The notes below the pieces were generated by a model. The model had not been told where the DNA came from and did no database searches. It saw nothing but the letters and a program-made list of their open reading frames with translations. The position numbers and the translations under genes were made by a program. This document shows positions 21,543 to 30,149 of a stretch of DNA of 64,000 bases, in pieces (the stretch's first letter is position 1; every line of letters begins with the position of its first letter). The stretch is from positions 62,001-126,000 of the forward strand of contig NZ_NISI01000002.1 of assembly GCF_002205845.1 (NCBI RefSeq). Reading direction: 5' to 3'. The stretch comes from Roseateles puraquae (GTDB taxonomy: Bacteria > Pseudomonadota > Gammaproteobacteria > Burkholderiales > Burkholderiaceae_C).

Positions 21543-24290
21543 ATGACCCACCCCTTGCTGCGCGCCGCAGAGCGCGCCCCCCTGCCTTCACGGCGGCGCC
21601 CGACCAGCCGCCACACGCCCGTCGCGGCCGTCTGCGCCGGGCTGCTGAGCCTGCCGCTGCTGTCGGCCGCGCAGACCGCGCCCACGACAGACCAGAAGCT
21701 GGAGACAGTGACGGTCACAGGCTTTCGCGCCAGCCTGGAGTCGTCGATCAGCACCAAGCGCAATGCGGACGCCATCGTCGAGGCCATCTCGGCCGAGGAC
21801 ATCGGCAAGCTGCCCGATGTGTCGATCGCTGACGCCATCTCCCGCCTTCCCGGCCTCACCGCCCAGCGTGTGGCTGGGCGCTCCTCGGTCATCAGCATTC
21901 GCGGCATGGCGCCGCGCTATGGCGTGACGCTGCTCAACGGGCGCGAGATCGTCTCCACCGGCGACAACCGCTCGGTGGAGTACGACCAGTTCCCGTCCGA
22001 GCTCATTAACGCCGCCACGGTCTACAAGACGCCCGACGCCAGCCTGTCGGCCCAGGGCCTGTCGGGCACCGTCAACATGAAAACGCTGCGCCCGTTGGAC
22101 TTCGGCAAGACGCAGGCCGTCGTTGGCGCGCGTCTGGAGCGCAACTCCAACGGCTCGCTCAACCCCGAGATCTCCGGCACCGGCAACCGCCTGAGCGCCT
22201 CCTACGTGACCCAGTCGGCCGACCGCACCTGGGGGGCAGCCATCGGCTTTGCGCACCTGGACTCGCCCAACCAGGAGAAGCATTACAAGAGCTGGTGGTG
22301 GGCCAACACCAACGACTGGGGCTCGCCGCTGGCCGGCACCCCGACCGATTCGGTCGCGCTGCAGGGCTTCGAGCTCGGCGCCGCGTCATCCAGCCAAAAG
22401 CGCAACGGCCTGATGGCGGTGCTGGAGTACAAGCCCAACGCGCAGGTGCACAGTACGCTGGATCTGTACTACTCCAAGTTCGACCAGACGGAGGCGCGCC
22501 GCACCGTCATGTCCGACATGTCCACCTGGGCCGGCGTGAGCTGGAGCAATGCGGCCACCACCGTCGTCAGCGGGGACAAGATCGTCACCAGCGGTGTGGT
22601 CAATGGCGCCAAGCCGGTGGCCCTCACCACCTACAACAAGCGCCAGGATGACATCCGCGCCATTGGCTGGAACAACGAGCTGAAGCTGGCGGACTGGACG
22701 CTGGCGGGCGACCTGAGCTGGTCCAAGGCCAAGCGCGACGAGCAGAACGCCGAGTTGCAGGCGGGCGCGCTGGCGCCCATTAGCCTCGGCCAGGCCACCA
22801 TTGCCACCGGCGATGGCCTGTCCACCTTCGCGCCGGCCTTCGATTTCTCCGATGGCAAGGCGGTCTATCTGGGCGACCCCTCCGGCTGGGGGCGCGACGG
22901 CCGCAGCCAGTTCCCCAAGGTGCGCGATCAGATCAAGGCCCTGAAGCTCAGCGCCGGCCGCGGCTTCGAGGGCTGGTTGAACCGGTTTGACGCGGGCCTG
23001 GACTACTCCGAGCGAGACAAATCCATGAACCGCACCGAGGTCTACTACAACCTCAAGAACGGTCGCACCCCGGTGCTCATCCCGTCGGCGCTGCTGCGCG
23101 ACCCCACCGACCTGAGCTTTGCGGGCAGCAACATCCGCATGGTCAATTTCGACCTGCCCAGCGCCCTGGGCCTGTACGACGTGGCCACCGCGGCGGCCGA
23201 CCAGGCGCCCGGTCGCGTGTGGTCTGTGCACGAGAAGGTGACGGCTGCGCACGCCAAGCTGGGCTTCGACTTCGATTGGGGCGTTCCGGTGCATGGCAAC
23301 CTGGGATTGCGCGTGGTTCACGCCCAGCAGGATGCGAACGGTGAGCTGTGGGATTCGAAGGCCAAAGTCACGTTGCCCATCACGGGAGGTACTTCCTACA
23401 CCGACACCTTGCCCAGCTTGAACGTGACGGTCGACCTGACGCCGGAAACTCTCCTTCGCTTCGGCTTGGCCAAGGTGATTGCACGCCCGAACATGGAAGA
23501 CATGCGGGCCGGCGTGACGGATGTGACCGTCGATCAAACAACGCGAACCTGGCAAGCCAGCGGCGGCAATCCGAAGTTGGAGCCGTGGCGAGCCAACGCG
23601 GCCGATGTGTCGCTGGAGCGGTATCTTGGCAAGCGAAGCTATGTGTCAGCGGCGAGCTTCTACAAGAAGATCAAGAACTTCGTGTACTCCCAGACCATCC
23701 TGGCGGACTTCACCGGTTTTCCCAACCCGACGAGCTACACGCCCATCAGCAACATCGGGCGATTCAACACGCAGGCCAACGGCAAGGGCGGCATGATCGC
23801 CGGCACCGAACTCAGCGCCTCGCTCGATGGCTCGCTGGTGAGCCCCTCGCTGGACGGCATCGGATTCACGCTCAGCTACTCCGACACACGCAGCTCGCTG
23901 CACGAGGATGACAACGTCAGCAAGCCGCTGGACGGCCTCTCCGGCGTGGCCACCAACTTCACGGTGTATTACGAGCGCGATGGCCTGTCGGCTCGCATCG
24001 GCAGCCGGCACCGTTCGCCCTTCGTCACCACGGTGCGCGGCACCTTCGGCGAGAACGTGCCGAGCATGATCTCGGGTGAAACCATCGTGGACGCGCAGAT
24101 CGGTTATGCCTTCGAATCCGGCCCCTGCAAGGGCCTGTCGCTGACGCTGCAGGTCAACAACCTGACCGACCGCGCCTACCGCACGCGTGTGGGCATCTCC
24201 ACCGGCTCCAAGGACCCGACCGCGACCCTGCCGGAGCGCTACACGACCTACGGTCGGCAGTTCCTGATCGGCGGCAGCTACAAGTTCTGA
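21543..24290 (+). CDS. TonB-dependent outer-membrane receptor, TIGR01782-type
   Basis: A 915-residue receptor for energised uptake across the outer membrane. It has a long signal region (to about residue 43, LSAAQTAP), a TonB-box-like VTVTGF segment, and a plug domain with the phrases characteristic of the Xanthomonas/Caulobacter receptor subfamily (DAIVEAISAEDIGKLPDVSI, then ISIRGM). The barrel ends in aromatic Phe (GGSYKF). A ribosome binding site AGGAG precedes ATG 21543. This subfamily often imports plant or fungal oligosaccharides. With flanking GH3 and GH1 genes the substrate is probably a beta-glucan fragment (inference). It starts the plus-strand half of the locus. Confidence 0.95.
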   Translation: MTHPLLRAAERAPLPSRRRPTSRHTPVAAVCAGLLSLPLLSAAQTAPTTDQKLETVTVTGFRASLESSISTKRNADAIVEAISAEDIGKLPDVSIADAISRLPGLTAQRVAGRSSVISIRGMAPRYGVTLLNGREIVSTGDNRSVEYDQFPSELINAATVYKTPDASLSAQGLSGTVNMKTLRPLDFGKTQAVVGARLERNSNGSLNPEISGTGNRLSASYVTQSADRTWGAAIGFAHLDSPNQEKHYKSWWWANTNDWGSPLAGTPTDSVALQGFELGAASSSQKRNGLMAVLEYKPNAQVHSTLDLYYSKFDQTEARRTVMSDMSTWAGVSWSNAATTVVSGDKIVTSGVVNGAKPVALTTYNKRQDDIRAIGWNNELKLADWTLAGDLSWSKAKRDEQNAELQAGALAPISLGQATIATGDGLSTFAPAFDFSDGKAVYLGDPSGWGRDGRSQFPKVRDQIKALKLSAGRGFEGWLNRFDAGLDYSERDKSMNRTEVYYNLKNGRTPVLIPSALLRDPTDLSFAGSNIRMVNFDLPSALGLYDVATAAADQAPGRVWSVHEKVTAAHAKLGFDFDWGVPVHGNLGLRVVHAQQDANGELWDSKAKVTLPITGGTSYTDTLPSLNVTVDLTPETLLRFGLAKVIARPNMEDMRAGVTDVTVDQTTRTWQASGGNPKLEPWRANAADVSLERYLGKRSYVSAASFYKKIKNFVYSQTILADFTGFPNPTSYTPISNIGRFNTQANGKGGMIAGTELSASLDGSLVSPSLDGIGFTLSYSDTRSSLHEDDNVSKPLDGLSGVATNFTVYYERDGLSARIGSRHRSPFVTTVRGTFGENVPSMISGETIVDAQIGYAFESGPCKGLSLTLQVNNLTDRAYRTRVGISTGSKDPTATLPERYTTYGRQFLIGGSYKF

Positions 24291-24348
24291 GCTTTCTCCA
24301 CTGCGCCGGTCCGGGCAGCCGCCCGGCGGGCGCCTTATCACCTGACCC

Positions 24349-25710
24349 ATGACCGTCCATCCCGTGCCCGCCCGCTCCGACTTCCCCGCCGACTTCCGCT
24401 GGGGCGTCTCCACGTCCTCCTTCCAGATCGAAGGCGCCGGCCGTGAAGACGGCAAGGGCGAGTCCATCTGGGACCGCTTCTGCAGCCAGCCCGGCCGCAT
24501 TCGCGACGGCAGCGATGCGCAGGTCGCCTGCGACCACTACCACCGCTACCCGCAGGACCTGGACATGGCCCGGGCGCTGGGCGTGAACGCCTACCGCTTC
24601 TCCATCGCCTGGCCGCGCATTCTGCCGAAGGGGCGTCTCGGGCTCGGTGCCGTGAACGAGGCGGGCCTTGCCTTCTACGACCGGCTGGTGGACGCCATGC
24701 TCGAGCGGGGCCTGGACCCCTGGTGCACCCTGTACCACTGGGACCTGCCGCAGGCCCTGCAGGACGAGGGGGGCTGGACGGTGCGCAGCACGGTGGACGC
24801 CTTCGTGGCCTACACCGACGTCGTCACGCGCCGCCTGGGTGACCGCGTCAAGCACTGGATCACGCACAACGAGCCCTGGTGCTCCAGCATGATGAGCTAC
24901 TGGGAAGGCGTGCACGCCCCTGGCGGCCGCAGCCTGCCGGATGCGCTGCAGGCCTGCCACCACATCCTGCTCTCGCATGGCCTGGCCATTCCGGTCATCC
25001 GCCGCAATGTGACCGAAGCGCAAGTCGGCATCACGCTGAGCCTGCATCCCATCACCGCGGCCTCTGACAGCGCCGCCGACCAGGCCGCCGTGCGGCGCCA
25101 CGACGGCCTGCGCAACCGCTGGTTCCTGGACCCTCTCTTTGGCCGCGGCTACCCCGAAGACACGCTCGCGCTGCTCGGCGAGGCAGCGCCTGCTGTGCAG
25201 CCGGGTGACCTCGCCGCCATCGCCACCGCGACCGACTTCCTCGGCGTGAACTACTACTTCCCCGAAATGGTGGCCGACGATCCCACCGCCCTGCACAGCC
25301 CGATGCGCAGCCGCCTGGTGGAGCGCCACGGCGTGGAGCGCACCGGCTTCGGCTGGGAGGTGTCGCCCCAGGGTCTGGTGGACCTGCTCACCCGCGTGCA
25401 GCGCGACTACGCGCCCGCCGTGATCCAGCTCACCGAGAACGGTTCCACCTTCGAGGACGTGCTGACGCCCGAAGGCCGGGTGCATGACGCCGAGCGGCTG
25501 TCCTACCTGCAGCGTCACCTCGCCGCGCTCAAGCAGGCGCTGGACGCCGGCGTGCCGGTCAAGGGCTACTTCGCCTGGAGCCTGCTGGACAACTTCGAGT
25601 GGGCGGAGGGCTATCTGCGCCGCTTCGGCCTGGCCTATGTCGACTACCCCACCCAGCGTCGCATCCTGAAGGACAGCGGCCTCTGGTATGGCCGGTTTTT
25701 GAACGAATGA
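24349..25710 (+). CDS. Beta-glucosidase, glycoside hydrolase family 1
   Basis: A 453-residue GH1 enzyme with no signal peptide, hence cytoplasmic. It has the N-terminal signature WGVSTSSFQIEGA, acid/base Glu near 175 (THNEPWC) and nucleophile Glu near 363 (LTENGSTFED). It would hydrolyse beta-glucosides delivered by the adjacent ABC importer. It starts 58 bases after the receptor stop. Its last codons (YGRFLNE) and following bases are partly repeated about 54 bases downstream. Confidence 0.95.
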   Translation: MTVHPVPARSDFPADFRWGVSTSSFQIEGAGREDGKGESIWDRFCSQPGRIRDGSDAQVACDHYHRYPQDLDMARALGVNAYRFSIAWPRILPKGRLGLGAVNEAGLAFYDRLVDAMLERGLDPWCTLYHWDLPQALQDEGGWTVRSTVDAFVAYTDVVTRRLGDRVKHWITHNEPWCSSMMSYWEGVHAPGGRSLPDALQACHHILLSHGLAIPVIRRNVTEAQVGITLSLHPITAASDSAADQAAVRRHDGLRNRWFLDPLFGRGYPEDTLALLGEAAPAVQPGDLAAIATATDFLGVNYYFPEMVADDPTALHSPMRSRLVERHGVERTGFGWEVSPQGLVDLLTRVQRDYAPAVIQLTENGSTFEDVLTPEGRVHDAERLSYLQRHLAALKQALDAGVPVKGYFAWSLLDNFEWAEGYLRRFGLAYVDYPTQRRILKDSGLWYGRFLNE

Positions 25711-25767
25711 TTAACGTCGCAACCCCCAGATTCAGCGGGGTACGGCCGGTTTCTAAATGAAAAATTA
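25685..25767 (+). repeat. Imperfect 29-bp direct repeat around the GH1 stop codon
   Basis: The 29 bases 25685-25713, covering the last GH1 codons and stop, recur at 25739-25767 with 23 of 29 identical. Five of the six differences are transitions. The second copy, read in frame, would again encode GYGRFLNE. It looks like an old tandem duplication of the gene's 3' end. The rest of 25714-25845 shows no ORF or clear terminator. Confidence 0.55.
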
Positions 25768-25845
25768 CAGGGTCCACCCTCAGGCGCGCGGCGGCCAACC
25801 GCGCGACACTGCGGCTCCACCGACCCCACAAGATCCGGAGACAAG

Positions 25846-27075
25846 ATGAAGTTCCCCCGCCACGCCCTGGCGGTGGCCGCCGTCCTGGCCGCCACTGCCT
25901 TCCCCGCCGCCGCGCAACTCAAGGCGGAGGTGATCCACTGGTGGACCTCCGGCGGCGAGTCGGCCGCGGCCAAGACCCTGGCCGAGGCCTACAAGGCCCA
26001 GGGCGGCCAGTGGGTGGACACCGCCATCGCGCTGGGCGAGCAGGCCCGCTCGGTGGCCATCAACCGCATCGCCGGCGGCAACCCGCCGACCGCGGCGCAG
26101 TTCAACACCACGCAGCAGTTCCGCGACATCGTCGAGCAGGGGCTGCTGAACAACGTCGACGACGTGGCCAAGCGCGACGGCTGGGACAAGTTCCTCCCCG
26201 AAACCGTGCTGCAGGCCATCCGGGTGAACGGCCACTACTACGCCGCGCCGGTCAACATCCACAACATGAGCTGGTTCTGGTTCTCCAAGGCCGCCTTCAA
26301 GAAGGCCGGCATCGCGGAAGAGCCCAAGAGCTTTGACGAGCTCTTCGCGGCGCTGGACAAGCTCAAGGCCGCCGGCCTCGTGCCCCTGGCCCATGGCGGC
26401 CAGCCCTGGCAGGACGGCATCGTCTTCACCGCCACGCTGGCCCACTACGGCGGCCGTGACCTCTACCTGAAGGTCTTCCGCGACCGCGACCCCAAGGCCA
26501 TCATGGGCGAGGACTTCAAGAAGGTCTTGCTGGCCTTCAAGCGCCTGCAGAGCTACACCGACAAGGGCTCGCCCGGCCGCAACTGGAACGACGCCACCGC
26601 CATGCTCATCAACGGCCGCGCCGGTGTGCAGATCATGGGCGACTGGGCCAAGGGCGAGTTCGCCCAGGCCAAGCAGGAAGCCGGCAAGGACTACGGCTGC
26701 AGCTTCGGCTTCGGGCCGAACGCGCCCTACATCGTGCAGGGCGACGTGATGGTCTTCCCCAAGACCAGCAAGCCCGACCAGATCAAGGCCCAGCAGCTGC
26801 TGGCCAGCGTCATCACCCAGCCCGCCACCCAGGTGGCCTTCAGCCAGAAGAAGGGCTCCATCCCGATCCGCACCGATGTCGACGTGAGCAAGCTCGACAT
26901 CTGCGCCCAGATGGGCGTGGCCGCGATGAAGGACAAGGCGCGCCAGCTCGGCAACGGCGAGATCTACATCACGCCTGACCAGAACGGCGCGCTGCAGGAT
27001 GTGCTGACCAGCTACTGGAACCGCAACATCCCGGTCGAAAAAGTCCAGAAGGACGTCCTGTCTGCGCTGAAGTGA
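25846..27075 (+). CDS. Sugar ABC transporter, periplasmic binding protein
   Basis: A 409-residue extracellular solute-binding protein of the carbohydrate family (COG1653 type). It has a signal peptide (LAVAAVLAATAFPAAAQ) and a mature start LKAEVIHWWTSGGES, the classic WWTSGGE opening of these proteins. It captures a mono- or oligosaccharide for the permease pair and ATPase that follow. The exact sugar is not shown by sequence, but the surrounding beta-glucosidases point to glucose, cellobiose-like or laminari-oligosaccharides. A GGAGA ribosome binding site precedes the ATG. A palindromic repeat lies 20 bases after the stop, before the permease gene. Confidence 0.95.
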   Translation: MKFPRHALAVAAVLAATAFPAAAQLKAEVIHWWTSGGESAAAKTLAEAYKAQGGQWVDTAIALGEQARSVAINRIAGGNPPTAAQFNTTQQFRDIVEQGLLNNVDDVAKRDGWDKFLPETVLQAIRVNGHYYAAPVNIHNMSWFWFSKAAFKKAGIAEEPKSFDELFAALDKLKAAGLVPLAHGGQPWQDGIVFTATLAHYGGRDLYLKVFRDRDPKAIMGEDFKKVLLAFKRLQSYTDKGSPGRNWNDATAMLINGRAGVQIMGDWAKGEFAQAKQEAGKDYGCSFGFGPNAPYIVQGDVMVFPKTSKPDQIKAQQLLASVITQPATQVAFSQKKGSIPIRTDVDVSKLDICAQMGVAAMKDKARQLGNGEIYITPDQNGALQDVLTSYWNRNIPVEKVQKDVLSALK

Positions 27076-27095
27076 TGCGACTTGTCGCGCACATG

Positions 27096-27180
27096 AACAC
27101 AGCCACAGAGACACGGAGTCACAGAGAGGCCGTGCACAGGGACACATCTCTCTGTGTCTCTGTGCCTCTGTGGCTTTGTT
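27096..27180. repeat. Palindromic intergenic repeat, copy 1
   Basis: Two 32-base arms (27096-27127 and 27149-27180) form an inverted repeat with 28 of 32 pairs and a 21-base loop. The arms are built on CACAGAGRCACRGAGWCACA-type sequence. The same element occurs at about 28115-28196 and 34805-34880. It lies between the binding protein and first permease, where a stable stem could protect the upstream mRNA or limit downstream expression (inference). Confidence 0.85.
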
Positions 27181-27211
27181 GTTCAGCCTTCCCACACATC
27201 GCGGGGTCGCC

Positions 27212-28102
27212 ATGACCAGCCCTCGACGTTTCCTCAAGCGCAGCGCCGCATGGTTCGCCCTGCTGCCTCTTGCCCTCATCGTGTGTGTCGGCTATGTCGG
27301 CACCGTGCTCTGGACGCTGCGCACGTCCGTCTCCAGCTCGCGCACCTTCCCCAAGGACGACTTCGTCGGCCTGCAGCAGTTCGAGCGACTGCTGGACAAC
27401 GAGCGCTGGCAGCTCGCCATTCACAACCTGGCCGTCTACGGTGTGCTGTACATCGCCGCGGCCATGTTGATCGGCTTTCTGCTGGCGGTCTTCATCGACC
27501 AGAAGGTGCGTGGCGAGGGCGTGCTGCGCACCGCCTTCCTGTACCCGTACGCGATGTCCTTCGTTGCCACCGGCCTCGTGTGGCAATGGGTGCTCAACCC
27601 CGACAGCGGCCTGCAGAACGCGATGCAGCAACTCGGCTGGACGAACTTCCAGTTCGACTGGATCGTCGACCAGGACATGGTCATCTACACGGTGGTGATC
27701 GCCGGCACCTGGCAGGGGGCGGGTCTCGTCATGGCGCTGATGCTCGCCGGCCTGCGCGGCATCGACGAAGAGATCTGGAAAGCCGCGCGGCTGGACGGCA
27801 TCCCGGCCTGGCGCGTCTACCTGTCGGTCGTGCTGCCCATGATGGGCCCGACGCTGGCCACCGTCTTCACGCTGCTCGCCGTCAGCGTGGTCAAGGTCTT
27901 CGACACCGTCGTGGCCATGACCCAGGGCGGCCCGGGTACGGCCAGTGACGTGCCGGCCAAGTTCATCATGGACCACCTCTTCGGCCGCGCCAACCTGGCG
28001 CTGGCTTCGGCCGGCGCCGTGATGCTGCTGATCACCGTGCTGGCCCTTGTCGCGCCGCTCGCCTACGTGCGCAGCCGCCAAAAGTCGCAGGGAGGCCACT
28101 GA
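27212..28102 (+). CDS. Sugar ABC transporter permease (MalF/UgpA type)
   Basis: A 296-residue inner-membrane permease with six predicted helices. It has the conserved cytoplasmic loop EEIWKAARLDGIPAWRVYLSVVLPMM, which contains the EAA-type motif that docks the ATPase. The start ATG 27212 (MTSPRRFLKRS) puts a positively charged N-terminus before the first helix. The longer reading begins inside the palindromic repeat. It pairs with the permease at 28228. Palindromic repeats stand on both sides of this gene and separate it from its partners. Confidence 0.94.
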   Translation: MTSPRRFLKRSAAWFALLPLALIVCVGYVGTVLWTLRTSVSSSRTFPKDDFVGLQQFERLLDNERWQLAIHNLAVYGVLYIAAAMLIGFLLAVFIDQKVRGEGVLRTAFLYPYAMSFVATGLVWQWVLNPDSGLQNAMQQLGWTNFQFDWIVDQDMVIYTVVIAGTWQGAGLVMALMLAGLRGIDEEIWKAARLDGIPAWRVYLSVVLPMMGPTLATVFTLLAVSVVKVFDTVVAMTQGGPGTASDVPAKFIMDHLFGRANLALASAGAVMLLITVLALVAPLAYVRSRQKSQGGH

Positions 28103-28114
28103 CATGCCATGCAA

Positions 28115-28196
28115 ACAAAGCCACAGAGGCACAGAGCCACAGAGGCAGCGGGATGACAGTCCCTCTGTGTCTCTGCGCCTCTGTGGCTCTGTACCT
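28115..28196. repeat. Palindromic intergenic repeat, copy 2
   Basis: This copy has a left arm from about 28115 to 28146 and a right arm from about 28161 to 28194, with a short loop. The arms share the CACAGAGGCACAGAG core of copy 1 and copy 3. It fills the gap between the two permease genes, and its right end is 30 bases before the next start codon. Confidence 0.8.
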
Positions 28197-28227
28197 TTCT
28201 CATGCGCAGCAGCCGAGGGCGACTGAG

Positions 28228-29094
28228 ATGGCCAAGCAACGCAAAGTCACGGCCGTCTGGGCCCGCATCGGCATCTACGCCTTCCTGCTCGCGGCTGCCG
28301 CGTTCTTCCTGCTGCCGCTGTACGTGATGCTCACCACGTCCTTCAAGAGCATGGAGGAGATCCGCCTCGGGCAGATCTTCGCGCTGCCCTCGGCGCCCAG
28401 CTTCGACGCCTGGCGCGCCGCCTGGAGTGAGGCCTGCACCGGCGTCAGCTGCGAAGGCGTGCGGGGCGGTTTCTGGAACTCGGTGGCCATCGCCGTGCCC
28501 TCGGTCGTGCTGCCCATCCTGCTGGGCGCGGTCAACGGCTACGCGTTGTCGTGGTGGAAGCCCAGGGGCGGCGAATGGCTGTTCGGCATCCTGATGCTGG
28601 GCGCCTTCATCCCCATCCAGGTGATGATCTACCCGCTCGTCAAGCTGGAGGCCGCACTCGGCATCTACAGCAGCCTGCCCGGCATCGTTGTCGTGCACCT
28701 GGTGTTCGCCATGCCGATCATGACGCTGCTGTTTCGCAACTACTACGCAGGCCTGCCGGCGGAGCTGTTCAAGGCGGCGCGGGTGGACGGGGGCGGCTTC
28801 TGGCGCATCTTCGTGCAGCTCGTGCTGCCGATGTCCACGCCGATGCTGATCGTCGCGGCCATCATGCAGATCACCGGGGTGTGGAACGACTACATCCTGG
28901 GCTTGACCTTCGCCGGCCGCGAGAACCAGCCCATGACGGTGCAGCTCAACAACGTCATCAACACGACGACGGGTGAGCGCCTCTACAACCTCAACATGGC
29001 CGCGACCATCCTCACGTCGGCCGTTCCCCTCCTTGTCTACCTGATCTCCGGCCGCTGGTTCGTGCGCGGAATCGCTGCCGGAGCCGTCAAATGA
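28228..29094 (+). CDS. Sugar ABC transporter permease (MalG/UgpE type)
   Basis: A 288-residue permease with six helices. The EAA-type loop AELFKAARVDGGGFWRIFVQLVLP lies near residues 185-208. It has the MalG-type helix hairpin at the start (AFFLLPLYVMLTTSFKS). The start at ATG 28228 (MAKQRKVTAVW) avoids residues encoded by the palindromic repeat. Its stop overlaps the ATPase start (ATGA), so the two are translationally coupled. Confidence 0.94.
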   Translation: MAKQRKVTAVWARIGIYAFLLAAAAFFLLPLYVMLTTSFKSMEEIRLGQIFALPSAPSFDAWRAAWSEACTGVSCEGVRGGFWNSVAIAVPSVVLPILLGAVNGYALSWWKPRGGEWLFGILMLGAFIPIQVMIYPLVKLEAALGIYSSLPGIVVVHLVFAMPIMTLLFRNYYAGLPAELFKAARVDGGGFWRIFVQLVLPMSTPMLIVAAIMQITGVWNDYILGLTFAGRENQPMTVQLNNVINTTTGERLYNLNMAATILTSAVPLLVYLISGRWFVRGIAAGAVK

Positions 29095-30146
29095 GTGGCG
29101 TGAACATCCAGGGCCTGAGCATCAAGTTCGGCGCCAACGAAGTCATCAAGGGCCTGGACCTGCAGGTCGTCGAGGGCGAGTTTCTCGTGCTGCTCGGCCC
29201 CTCGGGCTGCGGCAAGTCCACGCTGCTGCACAGCATCGCCGGCCTGATCGATGTGAGCGGCGGCCGCATCGAGATCGGTGGGCAGGACATGACCGACGCC
29301 GAGCCCTCCGAGCGCGGCATCGGCATGGTGTTCCAGAGCTATGCGCTCTACCCGACCATGACCGTCGAGAAGAACATGAGCTTCGGCCTGCGGGTGGCGG
29401 GCACGCCCAAGGCCGAGATCGCCCGCCGGGTGGACAAGGCGGCGCAGATGCTGCAGCTCACGCCCTTGCTCCAGCGCAAGCCAGCCCAGCTCTCCGGCGG
29501 CCAGCGCCAGCGCGTGGCCATCGGGCGCGCCCTGGTGCGCGAGGCCGGCGTGTTCCTGTTCGACGAGCCGTTGTCCAACCTCGACGCCAAGCTGCGCGCT
29601 GAGCTGCGTCGGGAGCTCAAGCTGCTGCACCACACCCTGGGCAGCACCATGATCTACGTCACCCACGACCAGGTGGAGGCCATGACGCTGGCCTCGCGCA
29701 TCGTGGTGATGAAGGGCGGCGTCATTCAGCAGATCGGCACGCCGGCCGAGGTCTACGAGCGGCCGGCCAACCTCTTCGTCGCCGGTTTTCTGGGCGCGCC
29801 GGCCATCAACCTCGTGCCCGCCCGCGTCGGTGCCGATGGCCGCACGCTCGACGGCGCGCTGCCGCTGCAGCTGGCCGAAGGCCGTGCCACCGCGGGCCAG
29901 GCCGTGGTGCTCGGCGTGCGCCCGGAGCACATCCGTCTGCAGGACGACGGTCGCTGGCGTGCCACGGTCGAGCTGGTGGAGCCCATGGGCAACCACCAGG
30001 TGGTGTGGATGAAGCTCGGCACCCAGGGCTTCTCGGCGCTGGTGCACGACGGCCGCCGGGTGGCCGCGGGCGACGTGCTCGCCTTCGACCTGGACGAATC
30101 GGCCCTGAGCGTCTTCGACGCCACCACCGAAACCCGACTGGACTGA
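29091..30146 (+). CDS. Sugar ABC transporter ATP-binding protein (MalK/UgpC type)
   Basis: A 351-residue ATPase that energises the preceding permeases. It has Walker A GPSGCGKST (residues about 36-44), signature LSGGQRQRVAIGRAL, Walker B FLFDEPLSNLD and switch His in YVTHDQVEAM. A C-terminal TOBE-like domain (about 240-351) is typical of MalK/UgpC proteins and can carry regulatory interactions. The start overlaps the permease stop. Such ATPases sometimes serve several sugar transporters. Confidence 0.95.
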   Translation: MSGVNIQGLSIKFGANEVIKGLDLQVVEGEFLVLLGPSGCGKSTLLHSIAGLIDVSGGRIEIGGQDMTDAEPSERGIGMVFQSYALYPTMTVEKNMSFGLRVAGTPKAEIARRVDKAAQMLQLTPLLQRKPAQLSGGQRQRVAIGRALVREAGVFLFDEPLSNLDAKLRAELRRELKLLHHTLGSTMIYVTHDQVEAMTLASRIVVMKGGVIQQIGTPAEVYERPANLFVAGFLGAPAINLVPARVGADGRTLDGALPLQLAEGRATAGQAVVLGVRPEHIRLQDDGRWRATVELVEPMGNHQVVWMKLGTQGFSALVHDGRRVAAGDVLAFDLDESALSVFDATTETRLD

Positions 30147-30149
30147 GCC

